This document shows positions 17,649-26,633 of a stretch of DNA of 47,341 bases, in pieces. The first letter of the stretch is position 1; each line of letters opens with the position of its first letter. This DNA is from Insolitispirillum peregrinum (GTDB lineage Bacteria > Pseudomonadota > Alphaproteobacteria > Rhodospirillales > Rhodospirillaceae), in assembly GCF_900156605.1 (NCBI RefSeq), contig NZ_FTOA01000013.1, positions 1 to 47,341 on the forward strand. Direction: 5' to 3'. Below the pieces are notes generated by a model. The model ran no database searches and was not told the DNA's origin. It worked only from the letters and a program-made list of their open reading frames with translations. A program made the translations under genes and the position numbers.

Positions 17649-19427
17649 TTAGCCCTCGGCAGCCCGGCGACGCTGGCCACCCCAGCCACCGCCCTTGCCG
17701 ATGCTGTCCTTTTGGTTGGAGCGCGGCTTGCGGTTGGAATTGGCGGCCGGACGGTCACCGTGACGGGCATCCGCCCGCGGACCATCCTGACGGCTGTGCT
17801 TGCGCTCGCCCTGCGGACGGTCGGCACGCGGGCGATCAGCCTGGAAACGCTCACCCTGCGCGCGGTCATGGCGCGGACGGTCACCATGGGGCCGGTCGCC
17901 CTGCGAACGATCCGCCTGGAAACGGTCACCATTCGGGCGCTCGCCCTGCGGACGATCACTATAGGGGCGGTCGCCCTGCGGGCGGTCACTATAAGGGCGG
18001 TCGCCCTGCGGGCGACGGGGCCGATCACCCCGTTCGACGAACGGCCGGCCTTCTTCGCCATTGGCAGCCACCGGACGGCCCTTGAAGCCACCCCGGAAGC
18101 CCCGGCCCTGACCCGAACGGTCACCGCCGCGCTCGCCACCCCGTTCGCCGCCCCGTTCACCACGGAAGCCCCGACCGCTGTCCTGACGCTCTTCGCCCTG
18201 ATCACGACCAAAGCCACCCCGGCCCCCGGTCGCACCACCGCGCTTCGGACGCGGGGCCGGACGCTTGGACTGGTGCAGGTCACAGGTCTGTTCGCAATGC
18301 CACGGATGGTCGCCCACCACCGGCACCTGCTGACGGATCGACTTTTCGATGTCGCGCAGGTAGGCCACTTCTTCCAGTTCGCACAGGGAGATGGCGGTGC
18401 CGTCGGCACCAGCACGCGCGGTGCGGCCAATGCGGTGGACGTAGCTTTCCGGCTCGTTCGGCAGTTCGTAGTTGATGACGTGGGTCAGACCCTCGACGTC
18501 AATGCCACGAGCGGCAATGTCGGTGGCGACCAGCGCCCGCAGCTTGCCTTCACGGAAGGCGTTCAGCGCCTGCTGACGGGCCCCCTGGCTCTTGTTGCCA
18601 TGGATGGCAGCAGCGGAAACGCCTTCCTTGTCCAGCTGTTCGGCCAGACGGTTGGCGCCGTGCTTGGTACGGGTGAAGATCAGCGCCCGCTCGATGCCGT
18701 TGACGGCCAGCAGGTGTTCCAGCACCGCCCGCTTGTCAGCGCGGTTGACGAACAGCACCGACTGGTTGATGCGCTCGGCAGTGGTCGATTCCGGGGTCAC
18801 TTCCACCCGCTGCGGGTTATGCAGGATCGACTGGGCCAGCGAGGCGATCTGGTCGGGCATGGTGGCCGAGAACATCACCGTCTGCCGCTTCGCCGGCAGG
18901 TGGCTGACGATCTTGCGCACGTCCTGAATGAAGCCCATCGCCAGCATGCGGTCGGCTTCGTCGAGCACGAAACGCTCAACGGTATCCAGACGCACATGGC
19001 CCTGATTGATCAGGTCGAGCAGACGGCCCGGCGTTGCCACCAGCACATCCACCCCGCGCGACATGGCATACACCTGCGGGTTCTGCCCGACGCCACCAAA
19101 AATCACCGCCCGCTTGAAGCGCAACTGGCGACCATAGGCGGCAAAGCTGTCTGCCACCTGTACGGCCAGTTCACGGGTCGGGGTCAGCACCAGCACCCGG
19201 CAGCTGCGCGCCCGCGCACCCTGCTTGACCGCCTGCAAGTGGTGCAGCAGCGGCAGCGCAAAGGCTGCCGTCTTGCCGGTCCCGGTCTGGGCGATACCCA
19301 GCACGTCCTTGCCGTTCATCAGGGGGGGAATCGCGCCAGCCTGGATCGGGGTCGGCTGCTGGTAGCCCTCGGCATCGAGCGCCTGAACGAGCGGCTCGGC
19401 CAAGCCGAGGTCATGGAAAGACGTCAT
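17649..19427 (-). CDS. rhlE: DEAD-box ATP-dependent RNA helicase, RhlE type
   Basis: 592-residue RNA helicase involved in RNA remodelling, ribosome assembly or RNA decay. The core (~1-370) has the Q motif (GYQQPTPIQ), Walker A AQTGTGKT (K52), PTREL, DEAD (156-159), SAT in MFSATMP and HRIGRTARAG. After ~375 comes a long basic low-complexity tail: RG/GGER repeats, then many GDRP/SDRPQ units, then GKGGGWGGQRRR. Such tails bind RNA and can drive condensate formation (family knowledge). ATG 19427 has AAAGAGA upstream and starts MTSFHDLGLAE, typical of RhlE. The leader is unusual (see 19443-19526). Confidence 0.93.
   Translation of the reverse strand: MTSFHDLGLAEPLVQALDAEGYQQPTPIQAGAIPPLMNGKDVLGIAQTGTGKTAAFALPLLHHLQAVKQGARARSCRVLVLTPTRELAVQVADSFAAYGRQLRFKRAVIFGGVGQNPQVYAMSRGVDVLVATPGRLLDLINQGHVRLDTVERFVLDEADRMLAMGFIQDVRKIVSHLPAKRQTVMFSATMPDQIASLAQSILHNPQRVEVTPESTTAERINQSVLFVNRADKRAVLEHLLAVNGIERALIFTRTKHGANRLAEQLDKEGVSAAAIHGNKSQGARQQALNAFREGKLRALVATDIAARGIDVEGLTHVINYELPNEPESYVHRIGRTARAGADGTAISLCELEEVAYLRDIEKSIRQQVPVVGDHPWHCEQTCDLHQSKRPAPRPKRGGATGGRGGFGRDQGEERQDSGRGFRGERGGERGGERGGDRSGQGRGFRGGFKGRPVAANGEEGRPFVERGDRPRRPQGDRPYSDRPQGDRPYSDRPQGERPNGDRFQADRSQGDRPHGDRPRHDRAQGERFQADRPRADRPQGERKHSRQDGPRADARHGDRPAANSNRKPRSNQKDSIGKGGGWGGQRRRAAEG
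17820..18035 (-). repeat. GDRP-type coding repeats in the rhlE tail
   Basis: Degenerate tandem units of about 10 residues (DRPQGDRPYS, then diverged DRPQGERPNG, DRFQADRSQG) encoded by ~30-base DNA repeats rich in GGGCGGTC and CTGCGG. At protein level they are very similar to the repeat tail of RluB at 39171-39863. Confidence 0.8.
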
Positions 19428-19442
19428 GAAGTCTCTTTCAAT

Positions 19443-19526
19443 AAAAAAAAACGTGGCCCGCGCCCCGTTCTGCTCTTTCAGAACGGACTTGTCGGTACCA
19501 ACTGCACCCGTCGAGCGCGCGGCCAC
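19443..19526 (-). promoter_or_regulatory. Terminator-like leader structure (attenuator candidate) of rhlE
   Basis: On the minus strand GTGGCCGCGCGC (19526-19515) can pair, with one bulge, with GCGCGGGCCAC (19463-19453). It encloses a perfect 8-bp inner hairpin (CCGTTCTG/CAGAACGG, 19486-19465) and is followed after one G by nine T residues (19451-19443). The T run ends just before the ribosome-binding site AAAGAGA. A GC-rich stem plus U9 this close to a start codon looks like an intrinsic terminator within the leader. Confidence 0.6.
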
Positions 19527-19606
19527 GGGATCTGATAGGGGGAACCGGGCAAAAAGGACGAGGGGTCACCCCTCTGCGCGCTGTCGCTGGCCCGTATAGG
19601 GTTGAA

Positions 19607-19635
19607 GGTGTATGCCTCGGCAGGGGGAATGTCAA
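19607..19635 (-). promoter_or_regulatory. Putative rhlE promoter
   Basis: A perfect TTGACA (19635-19630) and TACACC (19612-19607) with a 17-base spacer on the minus strand. Transcription would start near 19600, giving a leader of about 170 nt that contains a GAGGGGT-C-ACCCCTC palindrome (19560-19574) and the terminator-like structure at 19443-19526. The -10 box is weak. Confidence 0.45.
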
Positions 19636-19667
19636 AGGAAACTTCGACATGCCCCCAAACGGCAGAC

Positions 19668-19706
19668 AAACAAAAGCCGCCACCCGACCGGGCGACGGCT
19701 TTTGTC
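19668..19706 (-). terminator. Rho-independent terminator of leuB
   Basis: ACAAAAGCCGCC pairs with GGCGACGGCTTTTGT around CGACC-type loop bases; the minus strand ends in GGCTTTTGTTT. It lies about 20 bases after the leuB stop codon. Confidence 0.9.
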
Positions 19707-19726
19707 ATTCAAACGTCTAAAACACC

Positions 19727-20830
19727 TTACGCGCGGGCTTCCAGCGCCTTCAGCAGGGCGTCGCCCATACCCGAGGTGCCAACCAGCGTCGCACCTGCCT
19801 GCATGATGTCGCCGGTACGGATGCCCTGGTTCAGCACGTCCTGCACGGCGTTGTCCAGCATGTCGGCCACGTCGAGCATGCCGAACGAATAGCGCAGCAT
19901 CATCGAGTAGGACAGGATGCAGGCCAGCGGGTTGGCCTTGCCCTGACCGGCGATGTCCGGGGCCGAGCCATGGACCGGCTCGTACATCGCCCGGCGCTTG
20001 CCGCCGCCGATGTCGGCACCGATCGAGGCTGACGGCAGCATGCCCAGCGAACCGGTCAGCATGGCGGCGCAATCAGACAGCAGGTCGCCGAACAGGTTGT
20101 CGGTGACGATCACGTCAAACTGCTTGGGATTGCGGACCAGCTGCATGGCACAGTTGTCGGCATACATGTGCTCGAGGGCGATATCGCCATACTTGGCATC
20201 GCGCAGCTTCTGGACTTCTTCGCGCCACAGCAGGCCCGATTCCATCACGTTGGCCTTTTCGACGCTGTGGACCTTTTTGCCACGCTTGTAGGCGAGGTCA
20301 AAGGCCACTTCGGCGATGCGGACGATTTCCGAGGTGGTGTAGACCTGCGTATTCAGGCCCTGACGCTCGCCGTTTTCCAGCGTGGTGATGCCGCGCGGCT
20401 GGCCGAAGTACACGCCACCGGTCAGTTCGCGGACGATCATGATGTCCAGGCCCTTGACGATGTCGAGCTTCAGCGACGACGCTTCGGCCAGGGCATCGAA
20501 CACCAGCGCCGGGCGCAGGTTGGCGAACAGTTCCATTTCCTTGCGCAGACGCAGCAGGCCGCGTTCCGGCTTCACCGAGAAATCGAGGCTGTCCCACTTC
20601 GGGCCACCGACGGCACCCAGCAGAACGGCATCGGCATCCATCGCTTCGGCCATCGTTTCGTCGGCCAGCGGCACGCCGTGCACGTCATAGGCCGAGCCCC
20701 CCACCAGACCTTCGGAGACGGCGAAGTCGGTCAGGCCCCGGGCGTTCATCCACGAAATGATGCGTTTGACTTCGGTCATCACTTCGGGGCCGATGCCGTC
20801 ACCGGCCAGGATGAGGATCTTTTTGCTCAT
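19727..20830 (-). CDS. leuB: 3-isopropylmalate dehydrogenase
   Basis: Third step of leucine synthesis: NAD-dependent oxidative decarboxylation of 3-isopropylmalate. The 367-residue length is normal. Motifs are [10 protein letters not shown] at the N-terminus, the substrate-binding [12 protein letters not shown]-type region ([13 protein letters not shown]), [14 protein letters not shown], the catalytic lysine/aspartate region [12 protein letters not shown], and the NAD-binding [21 protein letters not shown] 20830 has AGGGG about 10 bases upstream. It is separate from leuC and leuD, which lie about 8 kb away in the same orientation. Confidence 0.96.
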   Translation of the reverse strand: MSKKILILAGDGIGPEVMTEVKRIISWMNARGLTDFAVSEGLVGGSAYDVHGVPLADETMAEAMDADAVLLGAVGGPKWDSLDFSVKPERGLLRLRKEMELFANLRPALVFDALAEASSLKLDIVKGLDIMIVRELTGGVYFGQPRGITTLENGERQGLNTQVYTTSEIVRIAEVAFDLAYKRGKKVHSVEKANVMESGLLWREEVQKLRDAKYGDIALEHMYADNCAMQLVRNPKQFDVIVTDNLFGDLLSDCAAMLTGSLGMLPSASIGADIGGGKRRAMYEPVHGSAPDIAGQGKANPLACILSYSMMLRYSFGMLDVADMLDNAVQDVLNQGIRTGDIMQAGATLVGTSGMGDALLKALEARA

Positions 20831-21124
20831 GAGTGGGATTCCCCTGCTGAAATGCATGGATCAAAAGGTGGCGCGGATATTACGAGCGTGTGGCAGTCCC
20901 GGCAATGTCCGAGTGCATGCCTCCCTCGTCTTTCGGGGAGGAAAATGCCGGACTCTTTTGCGAATGCACAAATAGTGTGCATATGCGAAGGCTGTCTAAT
21001 TTCTGTGCTCAAATGTCAAACGGCTTTTGCCTGCCTACTGTCATAGTCCAGCGAGGGTGCTTTCCTCCATCCGACTTTCGACGCAGTCACACAGTCCCTT
21101 GCAGTCACATAAGGACGCCGCGCC
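20831..21124. other. Divergent regulatory region, leuB to eutB
   Basis: About 290 bases without a gene. It holds an inverted repeat at 20964-20982, a CCTCCC-x-GGGGAGG-like hairpin near 20920-20942 and the eutB ribosome-binding site AAGGA. I looked for a cobalamin riboswitch, since EutBC needs B12, and did not find its conserved boxes. Confidence 0.5.
20964..20982. promoter_or_regulatory. Operator-like inverted repeat upstream of eutB
   Basis: ATGCACA-AATAG-TGTGCAT, a perfect 7-base inverted repeat. It sits between a TTGCGA (20958-20963) and a TATGCG (20982-20987) that could be plus-strand -35 and -10 boxes with 18-base spacing, a position suited to repression or DNA-twist activation. The start codon of eutB is about 140 bases downstream. 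Confidence 0.45.
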
Positions 21125-22507
21125 ATGGCCTATTCAGCCCGACTGGGAACCGAACGCCATACCTTCGCCGACCTGAAAGCGGTGATGGCCTGCGCCTCGC
21201 CGCGCCGGTCGGGGGATGAACTGGCCGGGCTGGCAGCCAACAGTGATGAACGGCGGGTGGCCGCCCGCCGGGTGCTGGCCGACCTGCCGCTGCGCACCTT
21301 TCTTGACGATCTGCTGATCCCCTATGAACAGGACGAAGTCACCCGCCTGATCATTGACAGCCACGATGCCGCCGCCTTCGCCCCGGTGGCGGCGATGACC
21401 GTCGGCGAGTTCCGCAACTGGCTGCTGTCCTATGACGCCACCCCCGCCACCCTGCGTGCCCTCGCTCCCGGCCTGACGCCGGAAATGGTGGCGGCGGTTT
21501 CCAAGCTGATGCGCAATCAGGACCTGATTTCGGTGGCAGGCAAGTGTCAGGTGGTGACCGCCTTCCGCTCCACCCTCGGCCTGCCCGGACGGCTGGCTTC
21601 GCGCCTGCAACCCAACCACCCGACCGACGACCCGGCGGGCATCGCCGCCTCGACTCTCGATGGCTTGCTGTATGGCATCGGTGATGCGGTGATCGGCATC
21701 AACCCGGCCACCGACAGTGTTCCGGCCTGCACCACCTTGCTGGAAATGCTGGATGCGGTGCGCCAGCGGTTCGACATTCCAACCCAGTCGTGCGTGCTGA
21801 CCCACGTCACCACCTCGTTGCGGGCGATGGAGCGCGGGGCGCCGCTGGATCTGGTGTTCCAGTCGGTGGCCGGATCGCAGGCCGCCAACAAGGGCTTTGG
21901 CATCGACCTCGCCCTGCTGGCCGAAGCCCACAGCGCCGCCCTTGACCTGAAGCGCGGCACCGTCGGCGACAACGTGATGTATTTTGAAACCGGTCAGGGC
22001 GCGGCCCTGTCGGCGGATGCCCATCACGATGTCGATCAGCAAACGATGGAAGTCCGCGCCTATGCCGTCGCCCGCGCCTTCCGGCCTCTGCTGGTCAACA
22101 CGGTGGTCGGCTTCATCGGCCCGGAATACCTGTTCGACGCCAAGCAGATCATCCGCGCCGGTCTGGAAGACCACTTCTGCGGCAAGCTGCTGGGGCTGCC
22201 GATGGGGGTGGACGTCTGCTACACCAACCACGCCGAAGCCGATCAGGACGACATGGATGTCCTGATGAACCTGCTGACCGTCGCCGGGGTCAATTTCCTG
22301 ATTGCCGTCCCCGGTGCCGATGACGTGATGCTGAACTACCAGAGTCTGGCCTTTCACGACATCGTCAGCCTGCGCCACCAGCACCACCGCCCGCCCGCCC
22401 CCGAGTTCGAAGCCTGGCTGCGCCGGATGGGGATGACCGATGCCGATGGCCGGGTGGTGCCGCTGTCGCCGTCGTCGGCACCGGTGCGCCGTCTGCTGGA
22501 GGGCTGA
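21125..22507 (+). CDS. eutB: Ethanolamine ammonia-lyase large subunit
   Basis: Catalytic subunit of the adenosylcobalamin-dependent enzyme splitting ethanolamine into acetaldehyde and ammonia. 460 residues, full length. Recognisable segments include LMRNQDLISVAGKCQVVTAFRST, GDAVIGINPATDS, FQSVAGSQAANKGFGIDL, MYFETGQG and LPMGVDVCYTNHAEADQDDMD, which line the TIM-barrel active site and the B12 face. AAGGA precedes ATG 21125. eutC follows after 5 bases. No microcompartment shell genes are present, so it probably works free in the cytosol, as in Pseudomonas. Confidence 0.97.
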   Translation: MAYSARLGTERHTFADLKAVMACASPRRSGDELAGLAANSDERRVAARRVLADLPLRTFLDDLLIPYEQDEVTRLIIDSHDAAAFAPVAAMTVGEFRNWLLSYDATPATLRALAPGLTPEMVAAVSKLMRNQDLISVAGKCQVVTAFRSTLGLPGRLASRLQPNHPTDDPAGIAASTLDGLLYGIGDAVIGINPATDSVPACTTLLEMLDAVRQRFDIPTQSCVLTHVTTSLRAMERGAPLDLVFQSVAGSQAANKGFGIDLALLAEAHSAALDLKRGTVGDNVMYFETGQGAALSADAHHDVDQQTMEVRAYAVARAFRPLLVNTVVGFIGPEYLFDAKQIIRAGLEDHFCGKLLGLPMGVDVCYTNHAEADQDDMDVLMNLLTVAGVNFLIAVPGADDVMLNYQSLAFHDIVSLRHQHHRPPAPEFEAWLRRMGMTDADGRVVPLSPSSAPVRRLLEG

Positions 22508-22512
22508 AGCCG

Positions 22513-23373
22513 ATGACCCGTTCCCCCTTTTCCGCCAGCCCCAGCCGGAGTTCTGCCGTGGTCGATATCGACAGCCAGCGCGACCCCTTTGCCCGTCTGC
22601 GGCCTTCGACTCGCGCCCGTATCGGCCTTGGCCGTGCCGGTGATGGCCTGCCGACCGATGCCCTGCTCGATTTCCAGCTGGCCCACGCCCGCGCCCGCGA
22701 TGCCGTCCATGCCGCCGTTGACTGGGACACCATCGCCACCGGCCTGCATCAGGGCGGCTGGGACCAAACCCCGCTGCGGGTGCAGTCGCGCGCCACCAAC
22801 CGCCCGGATTATCTGCGCCGCCCCGACTGGGGTCGGCGGCTGGATGCGGCCAGTGTCGGCACGGCCCTGACCGCCCGCGATGACGAGACTCCCTATGATC
22901 TGGCCTTTGTGCTGGCCGATGGCCTGTCGGCAACGGCGGTGATGCAAAACGGCGTTGCCACCCTGCTGGCCTGCCGGGCGGCGCTGTCCGACTGGCGCAT
23001 TGCGCCGCCGGTGTTTGCCACGCAGGCCCGCGTCGCTTTGGGCGACGAGGTCGGCCAGAGCCTGAACGCCCGCATGGTGGCGATCCTGATCGGCGAGCGC
23101 CCCGGCCTGTCGGTGGCCGAGAGTCTGGGCATTTACCTGACCTGGCACCCGCTGGTCGGGCGGCGCGATTCCGAGCGCAACTGTATTTCCAACATCCACC
23201 CGGACGGCCTGTCGGCCGACCATGCGGCCGCCTTGCTGGCCTGGCTGGCGCGGGAAGGCCAGCGGCTGGCGATGACCGGGGTGGATCTCAAGCCCGATGA
23301 ACGGGCGCTGTTGGCCTCCCCGGGCGGCTCCCCTGCCGTGCCGGGGCCATCAGAACACCAGGCGCAATCATAA
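22513..23373 (+). CDS. eutC: Ethanolamine ammonia-lyase small subunit
   Basis: Partner of EutB, contributing to adenosylcobalamin binding. 286 residues, the usual size. Family signatures are FARLRPSTRARIGLGRAGDGLPTDALLDFQLAHARARDAVH, LADGLSATAVMQNG and the C-terminal GERPGLSVAESLGIYLTWHP...RDSERNCISNIHPDGL region. It starts 5 bases after eutB and is certainly in the same operon. The N-terminus carries an additional ~20-residue serine-rich segment, as often seen in this subunit. Confidence 0.96.
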   Translation: MTRSPFSASPSRSSAVVDIDSQRDPFARLRPSTRARIGLGRAGDGLPTDALLDFQLAHARARDAVHAAVDWDTIATGLHQGGWDQTPLRVQSRATNRPDYLRRPDWGRRLDAASVGTALTARDDETPYDLAFVLADGLSATAVMQNGVATLLACRAALSDWRIAPPVFATQARVALGDEVGQSLNARMVAILIGERPGLSVAESLGIYLTWHPLVGRRDSERNCISNIHPDGLSADHAAALLAWLAREGQRLAMTGVDLKPDERALLASPGGSPAVPGPSEHQAQS

Positions 23374-23459
23374 AAAAGCCGGCGCGCCGCCACGCGCCAC
23401 CCCTGAGAGCTCCAAGAAGGCCTCTGGATTCAACCGGACAAGACAGGAGGCATCCGCCC

Positions 23460-24881
23460 ATGTCCGAACAGACCAAACCCGAACTCAAGAAAAGCCTGAG
23501 CGGCCTCCATCTGTGGGGTATCGCGGTCGGGCTGGTGATCTCTGGCGAGTATTTCGGCTGGAGCTATGGCTGGGCGCAGGCGGGGACCCTGGGCTTTCTG
23601 GTGACCGCCCTGCTGATCGCCGCCATGTACACCACCTTCATCTTCAGCTTTACCGAACTGACCACCGCCATTCCCCATGCCGGTGGGCCGTTTGCCTACA
23701 GCCTGAAAGCCTTTGGCCCGGTTGGCGGCTTTGTGGCCGGTTTTGCCACCCTGATCGAATTCATCTTTGCCCCACCCGCCATCGCGCTGGCCATCGGCTC
23801 GTACCTGAACGTGCAGTTCCCGGCACTGGACCCGAAAATGGCCGCCGTCGGGGCCTATATCGTGTTCATGGGTCTGAACATCGTCGGCGTGACCATCGCC
23901 GCCACCTTTGAACTGTTCGTCACCGTACTGGCGATTGTCGAGCTGCTGGTGTTCATGGGCGTGGTTGCGCCGGGCTTTAGCTGGAGCAACTTTGCCACCG
24001 GTGGCTGGTCGGGGGAATCGACCTTCACCCTCGGCTCGGTCGGCGGCATTCTGGCAGCCATTCCGTTCGCCATCTGGTTCTTCCTCGCCATCGAAGGCGC
24101 GGCGATGGCCGCCGAAGAAACCAAGAACCCGAAAAAGACCGTCCCCATCGCCTATATCGCCGGCATCCTGACGCTGGTGTTTCTGGCCTTTGGCACCATG
24201 GTGTTTGCCGGTGGCGTTGGCGACTGGAAAGCACTGGCCAACATCAACGACCCGCTGCCGCAGGCGATGAAGGCCGTCGTCGGTGAAAACAGCAGCTGGC
24301 TGCACATGCTGGTGTGGATCGGCCTGTTCGGCCTGATCGCCTCGTTCCACGGCATCATCATGGGCTATTCACGCCAGTTGTTCGCTCTGGCCCGCGCTGG
24401 CTTCCTGCCGCCGGTGCTCGCCACCCTGCACCCGACCCGCAAGACCCCGCACTGGGCCATCCTGCTGGGCGGTGTGATCGGTATCGCCGCCATTTTCTCG
24501 GATGAACTGCTCAGCTTTGGCGGCCTCAGCCTGACCGCCAACATCGTCACCATGTCGGTGTTCGGTGCCATCGTGATGTACATCATGTCGATGGCTGCGC
24601 TGTTCAAGCTGCGCAAGGATGCCCCGGAGATGGACCGCCCCTACAAGGCGCCGTTCTATCCGTTCTTCCCTGCCCTGTCGCTGGTGCTGGCCATTCTGGC
24701 TCTGGGGACGATGGTTTATTACAACCTGCTGGTGTTCGGCCTGTTCCTGGTGCTGTTTGCCATCGGCTTTGGCATCTACTTTGCCACCGCCCACCTGCGT
24801 AGCGGCGACGTGCACGCTGCCAACCTTGAGCATGGCACGCTGGACATTGCCCAGGCCGAAGCCCGGACGCTGGTTGACTAA
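23460..24881 (+). CDS. eat: Ethanolamine permease (APC superfamily)
   Basis: 473-residue inner-membrane transporter with about 12 helices, closely matching the ethanolamine permease family of the amino acid-polyamine-organocation group: LSGLHLWGIAVGLVISGEYFGWSYGW at the start and the EGAAMAAEETKNPKKT loop in the middle. It should import ethanolamine for EutBC. An excellent AGGAGG stands 8 bases before the ATG. It lies 86 bases after eutC with no strong terminator between, so it is likely part of the eut operon; a hairpin terminator follows it. Confidence 0.94.
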   Translation: MSEQTKPELKKSLSGLHLWGIAVGLVISGEYFGWSYGWAQAGTLGFLVTALLIAAMYTTFIFSFTELTTAIPHAGGPFAYSLKAFGPVGGFVAGFATLIEFIFAPPAIALAIGSYLNVQFPALDPKMAAVGAYIVFMGLNIVGVTIAATFELFVTVLAIVELLVFMGVVAPGFSWSNFATGGWSGESTFTLGSVGGILAAIPFAIWFFLAIEGAAMAAEETKNPKKTVPIAYIAGILTLVFLAFGTMVFAGGVGDWKALANINDPLPQAMKAVVGENSSWLHMLVWIGLFGLIASFHGIIMGYSRQLFALARAGFLPPVLATLHPTRKTPHWAILLGGVIGIAAIFSDELLSFGGLSLTANIVTMSVFGAIVMYIMSMAALFKLRKDAPEMDRPYKAPFYPFFPALSLVLAILALGTMVYYNLLVFGLFLVLFAIGFGIYFATAHLRSGDVHAANLEHGTLDIAQAEARTLVD

Positions 24882-24910
24882 AGCGCGATTGCCTTCACAT
24901 CATGCGCGTG

Positions 24911-24940
24911 CGCCGGAGTGCTCAGGCACTCCGGCGTTCT
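24911..24940 (+). terminator. Rho-independent terminator after the permease gene
   Basis: A perfect 10-bp stem (CGCCGGAGTG, 24911-24920, with CACTCCGGCG, 24927-24936) around a 6-base loop, followed by TTCTCTGT. The T-tract is modest, so some read-through into the DUF2867 gene is possible. Confidence 0.7.
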
Positions 24941-24971
24941 CTGTATTGCAGCGATCAGGGGTATCATCGCC

Positions 24972-25517
24972 ATGAGCCAGTTTCCATCCGCCTCCCTGCT
25001 CTCCGCCGAAGCGGAAAGTTACCCGTATCACGACGCTTTTCGGGCCGGGATCGGCGATCATCTGCCCTCGTCGCAAATGCTGATCCGGGCCTTTTTCGCT
25101 TCGTTTCCGGGCTGGGCAGCGGCGTTGATGCGGCTGCGCAACGCGATGACCCGCCGCCTTGGCCTGAAGAGTGACAATCCACCCTTGTTCCTCACCACCC
25201 CGTTCGAGGTCGGGCAGGAGATCGGCGTGTTCCGCCTGCTGGCCATCACCCCCCACGAAGTGATCATTGGCCAGAATGACCGGCACCTTGATTTCCGCCT
25301 GTCGCTGCACGTGATCCCCTCGACAACGGGAACCGATCTGGAAGTCGGCTCGCTGGTCAAGCCGCATAACCGACTCGGCTGGAGCTATTTGATGCTGGTG
25401 CTGCCGTTTCACCTGCTGATTGCCGCAACGATGGTGCGGAGGATGGCCCGTTTTCTGCATGAAAACAGGGATGCCGACCGCGTGGTGATGCTTGATCAAA
25501 AGGATGGGTCTTTCTGA
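24972..25517 (+). CDS. DUF2867 family protein
   Basis: 181-residue protein of unknown function. The C-terminal half shows the DUF2867 pattern: a beta-rich segment (EVGQEIGVFRL... IGQNDRHLDFRLSLHV) followed by KPHNRLGWSYLMLVLPFHLLIAATMVRRM, which forms a hydrophobic helix. It lies between the ethanolamine permease and an AraC regulator, and may belong to that pathway or only be regulated with it. Start ATG 24972 has no strong ribosome-binding site; it is chosen because the next upstream start overlaps the terminator. Confidence 0.75.
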   Translation: MSQFPSASLLSAEAESYPYHDAFRAGIGDHLPSSQMLIRAFFASFPGWAAALMRLRNAMTRRLGLKSDNPPLFLTTPFEVGQEIGVFRLLAITPHEVIIGQNDRHLDFRLSLHVIPSTTGTDLEVGSLVKPHNRLGWSYLMLVLPFHLLIAATMVRRMARFLHENRDADRVVMLDQKDGSF

Positions 25518-25569
25518 TCCCCCCGAATGCCCCGTACACTTGCCCTTTGCCCCCGCAGGAGAACGCCGC

Positions 25570-26601
25570 ATGTCCGTCTCCGTCCCTGAAACCAGCGCAG
25601 GCCGCAAGGTTCTGGCCTCTGCCGCGAATGGCTTTGCCTCTTTTCTCGGCACCATGGGGGGCGATTGTGCCTCGGTTTTGGGCCGGGCGGGGGTTGCCGA
25701 GCACGATATCAGCAATCCCAGACTGGCGCTCGACCTCGGGGCCTATTGCACGATGATGGAGCTGGCCGCGCAGGAGACCCGCCACGACAATTTCGGTCTG
25801 TGGTTCGGTCAGCAATTCCAGCCGGAAATGCTCGGCCTGATCGGCGAGGCCACCCTCAGCGCCCCGACTCTGGGGGCCGCACTGGAAACGCTGGCCGGGC
25901 TGTTTCCCTTTCACCAACAGGCCACCCACACCCGGCTGGGCCGCGACTGCGGGCTGTTGCGGCTGGAATACCGCATTCTCGATGGTCGCATCGTCCAGCG
26001 CCGACAGGATGCCGAACTGACCATGGGGATGTTCGTCAACGTTCTGCGGCGGGCGCTGGGCGCACAGTGGACCCCCGACGAAGTCCATTTCGAGCACGCC
26101 ACCCCCGAAGCCCCGCAGGAACACGAGCGGGCCTTTGGAGCCCCGGCGCACTTTGGCCAGCCGTGCAATGCGCTGGTGTTCCGCGCCCCCGATCTGGAAC
26201 GGCGGATGAAAGACGGCAACCTTGACCGCTGGAGCACCCTGCGCGCCGAGCTGGTCCGGCTGGCGGGCAGCAAGGGCGGGCCGTCGTTTCTGGACCGGGT
26301 GAAAGGCGAAATCCGCAGCCAGCTCAGCGAAGGCTATCCCCACATCGACGCCATCGCCGACGCGCTCGAAATCCCGCGCTGGACCCTGCAACGCCGCCTT
26401 GCCGACCACGGTGTGTCCTTTTCCGAAGCCGTCGAGCAAGTGCGGCAGGATCTGGCCCGGCTGTATCTGGCCCAGCGACATATTCCCCTGACCGACATCG
26501 CCATTCTGTTAGGCTATAGTGAACTCAGTGCCTTTTCCCGTGCGGTCAAACGCTGGAGCGGGGTTTCGCCCAAAAGCATGCGGGACGCGCTGGGGGTATA
26601 A
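25570..26601 (+). CDS. AraC-family transcriptional regulator (arabinose-binding-like N-domain)
   Basis: 343-residue regulator. Residues ~25-210 form the sensory domain found in OruR/ArgR-type AraC proteins (LDLGAYCTMMELAAQETRHDNFGLWFGQQF, GLIGEATLSAPTLGAALETL). Residues ~245-340 are the DNA-binding domain with two HTH units (PHIDAIADALEIPRWTLQRRL and IPLTDIAILLGYSELSAFSRAVKRWSGVSP). Position at the end of the eut cluster suggests it senses ethanolamine and activates eutB-eutC-eat; this is inference. AGGAG lies 7 bases before ATG 25570. Confidence 0.88.
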   Translation: MSVSVPETSAGRKVLASAANGFASFLGTMGGDCASVLGRAGVAEHDISNPRLALDLGAYCTMMELAAQETRHDNFGLWFGQQFQPEMLGLIGEATLSAPTLGAALETLAGLFPFHQQATHTRLGRDCGLLRLEYRILDGRIVQRRQDAELTMGMFVNVLRRALGAQWTPDEVHFEHATPEAPQEHERAFGAPAHFGQPCNALVFRAPDLERRMKDGNLDRWSTLRAELVRLAGSKGGPSFLDRVKGEIRSQLSEGYPHIDAIADALEIPRWTLQRRLADHGVSFSEAVEQVRQDLARLYLAQRHIPLTDIAILLGYSELSAFSRAVKRWSGVSPKSMRDALGV

Positions 26602-26633
26602 CGTCGCGCCTCTTTTCTGTTTACGGACTCTTT

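Noticed and set aside
20831-21124. Cobalamin riboswitch upstream of eutB
   Set aside because: Expected because EutBC uses adenosylcobalamin, but the conserved B12-box bases were not found.
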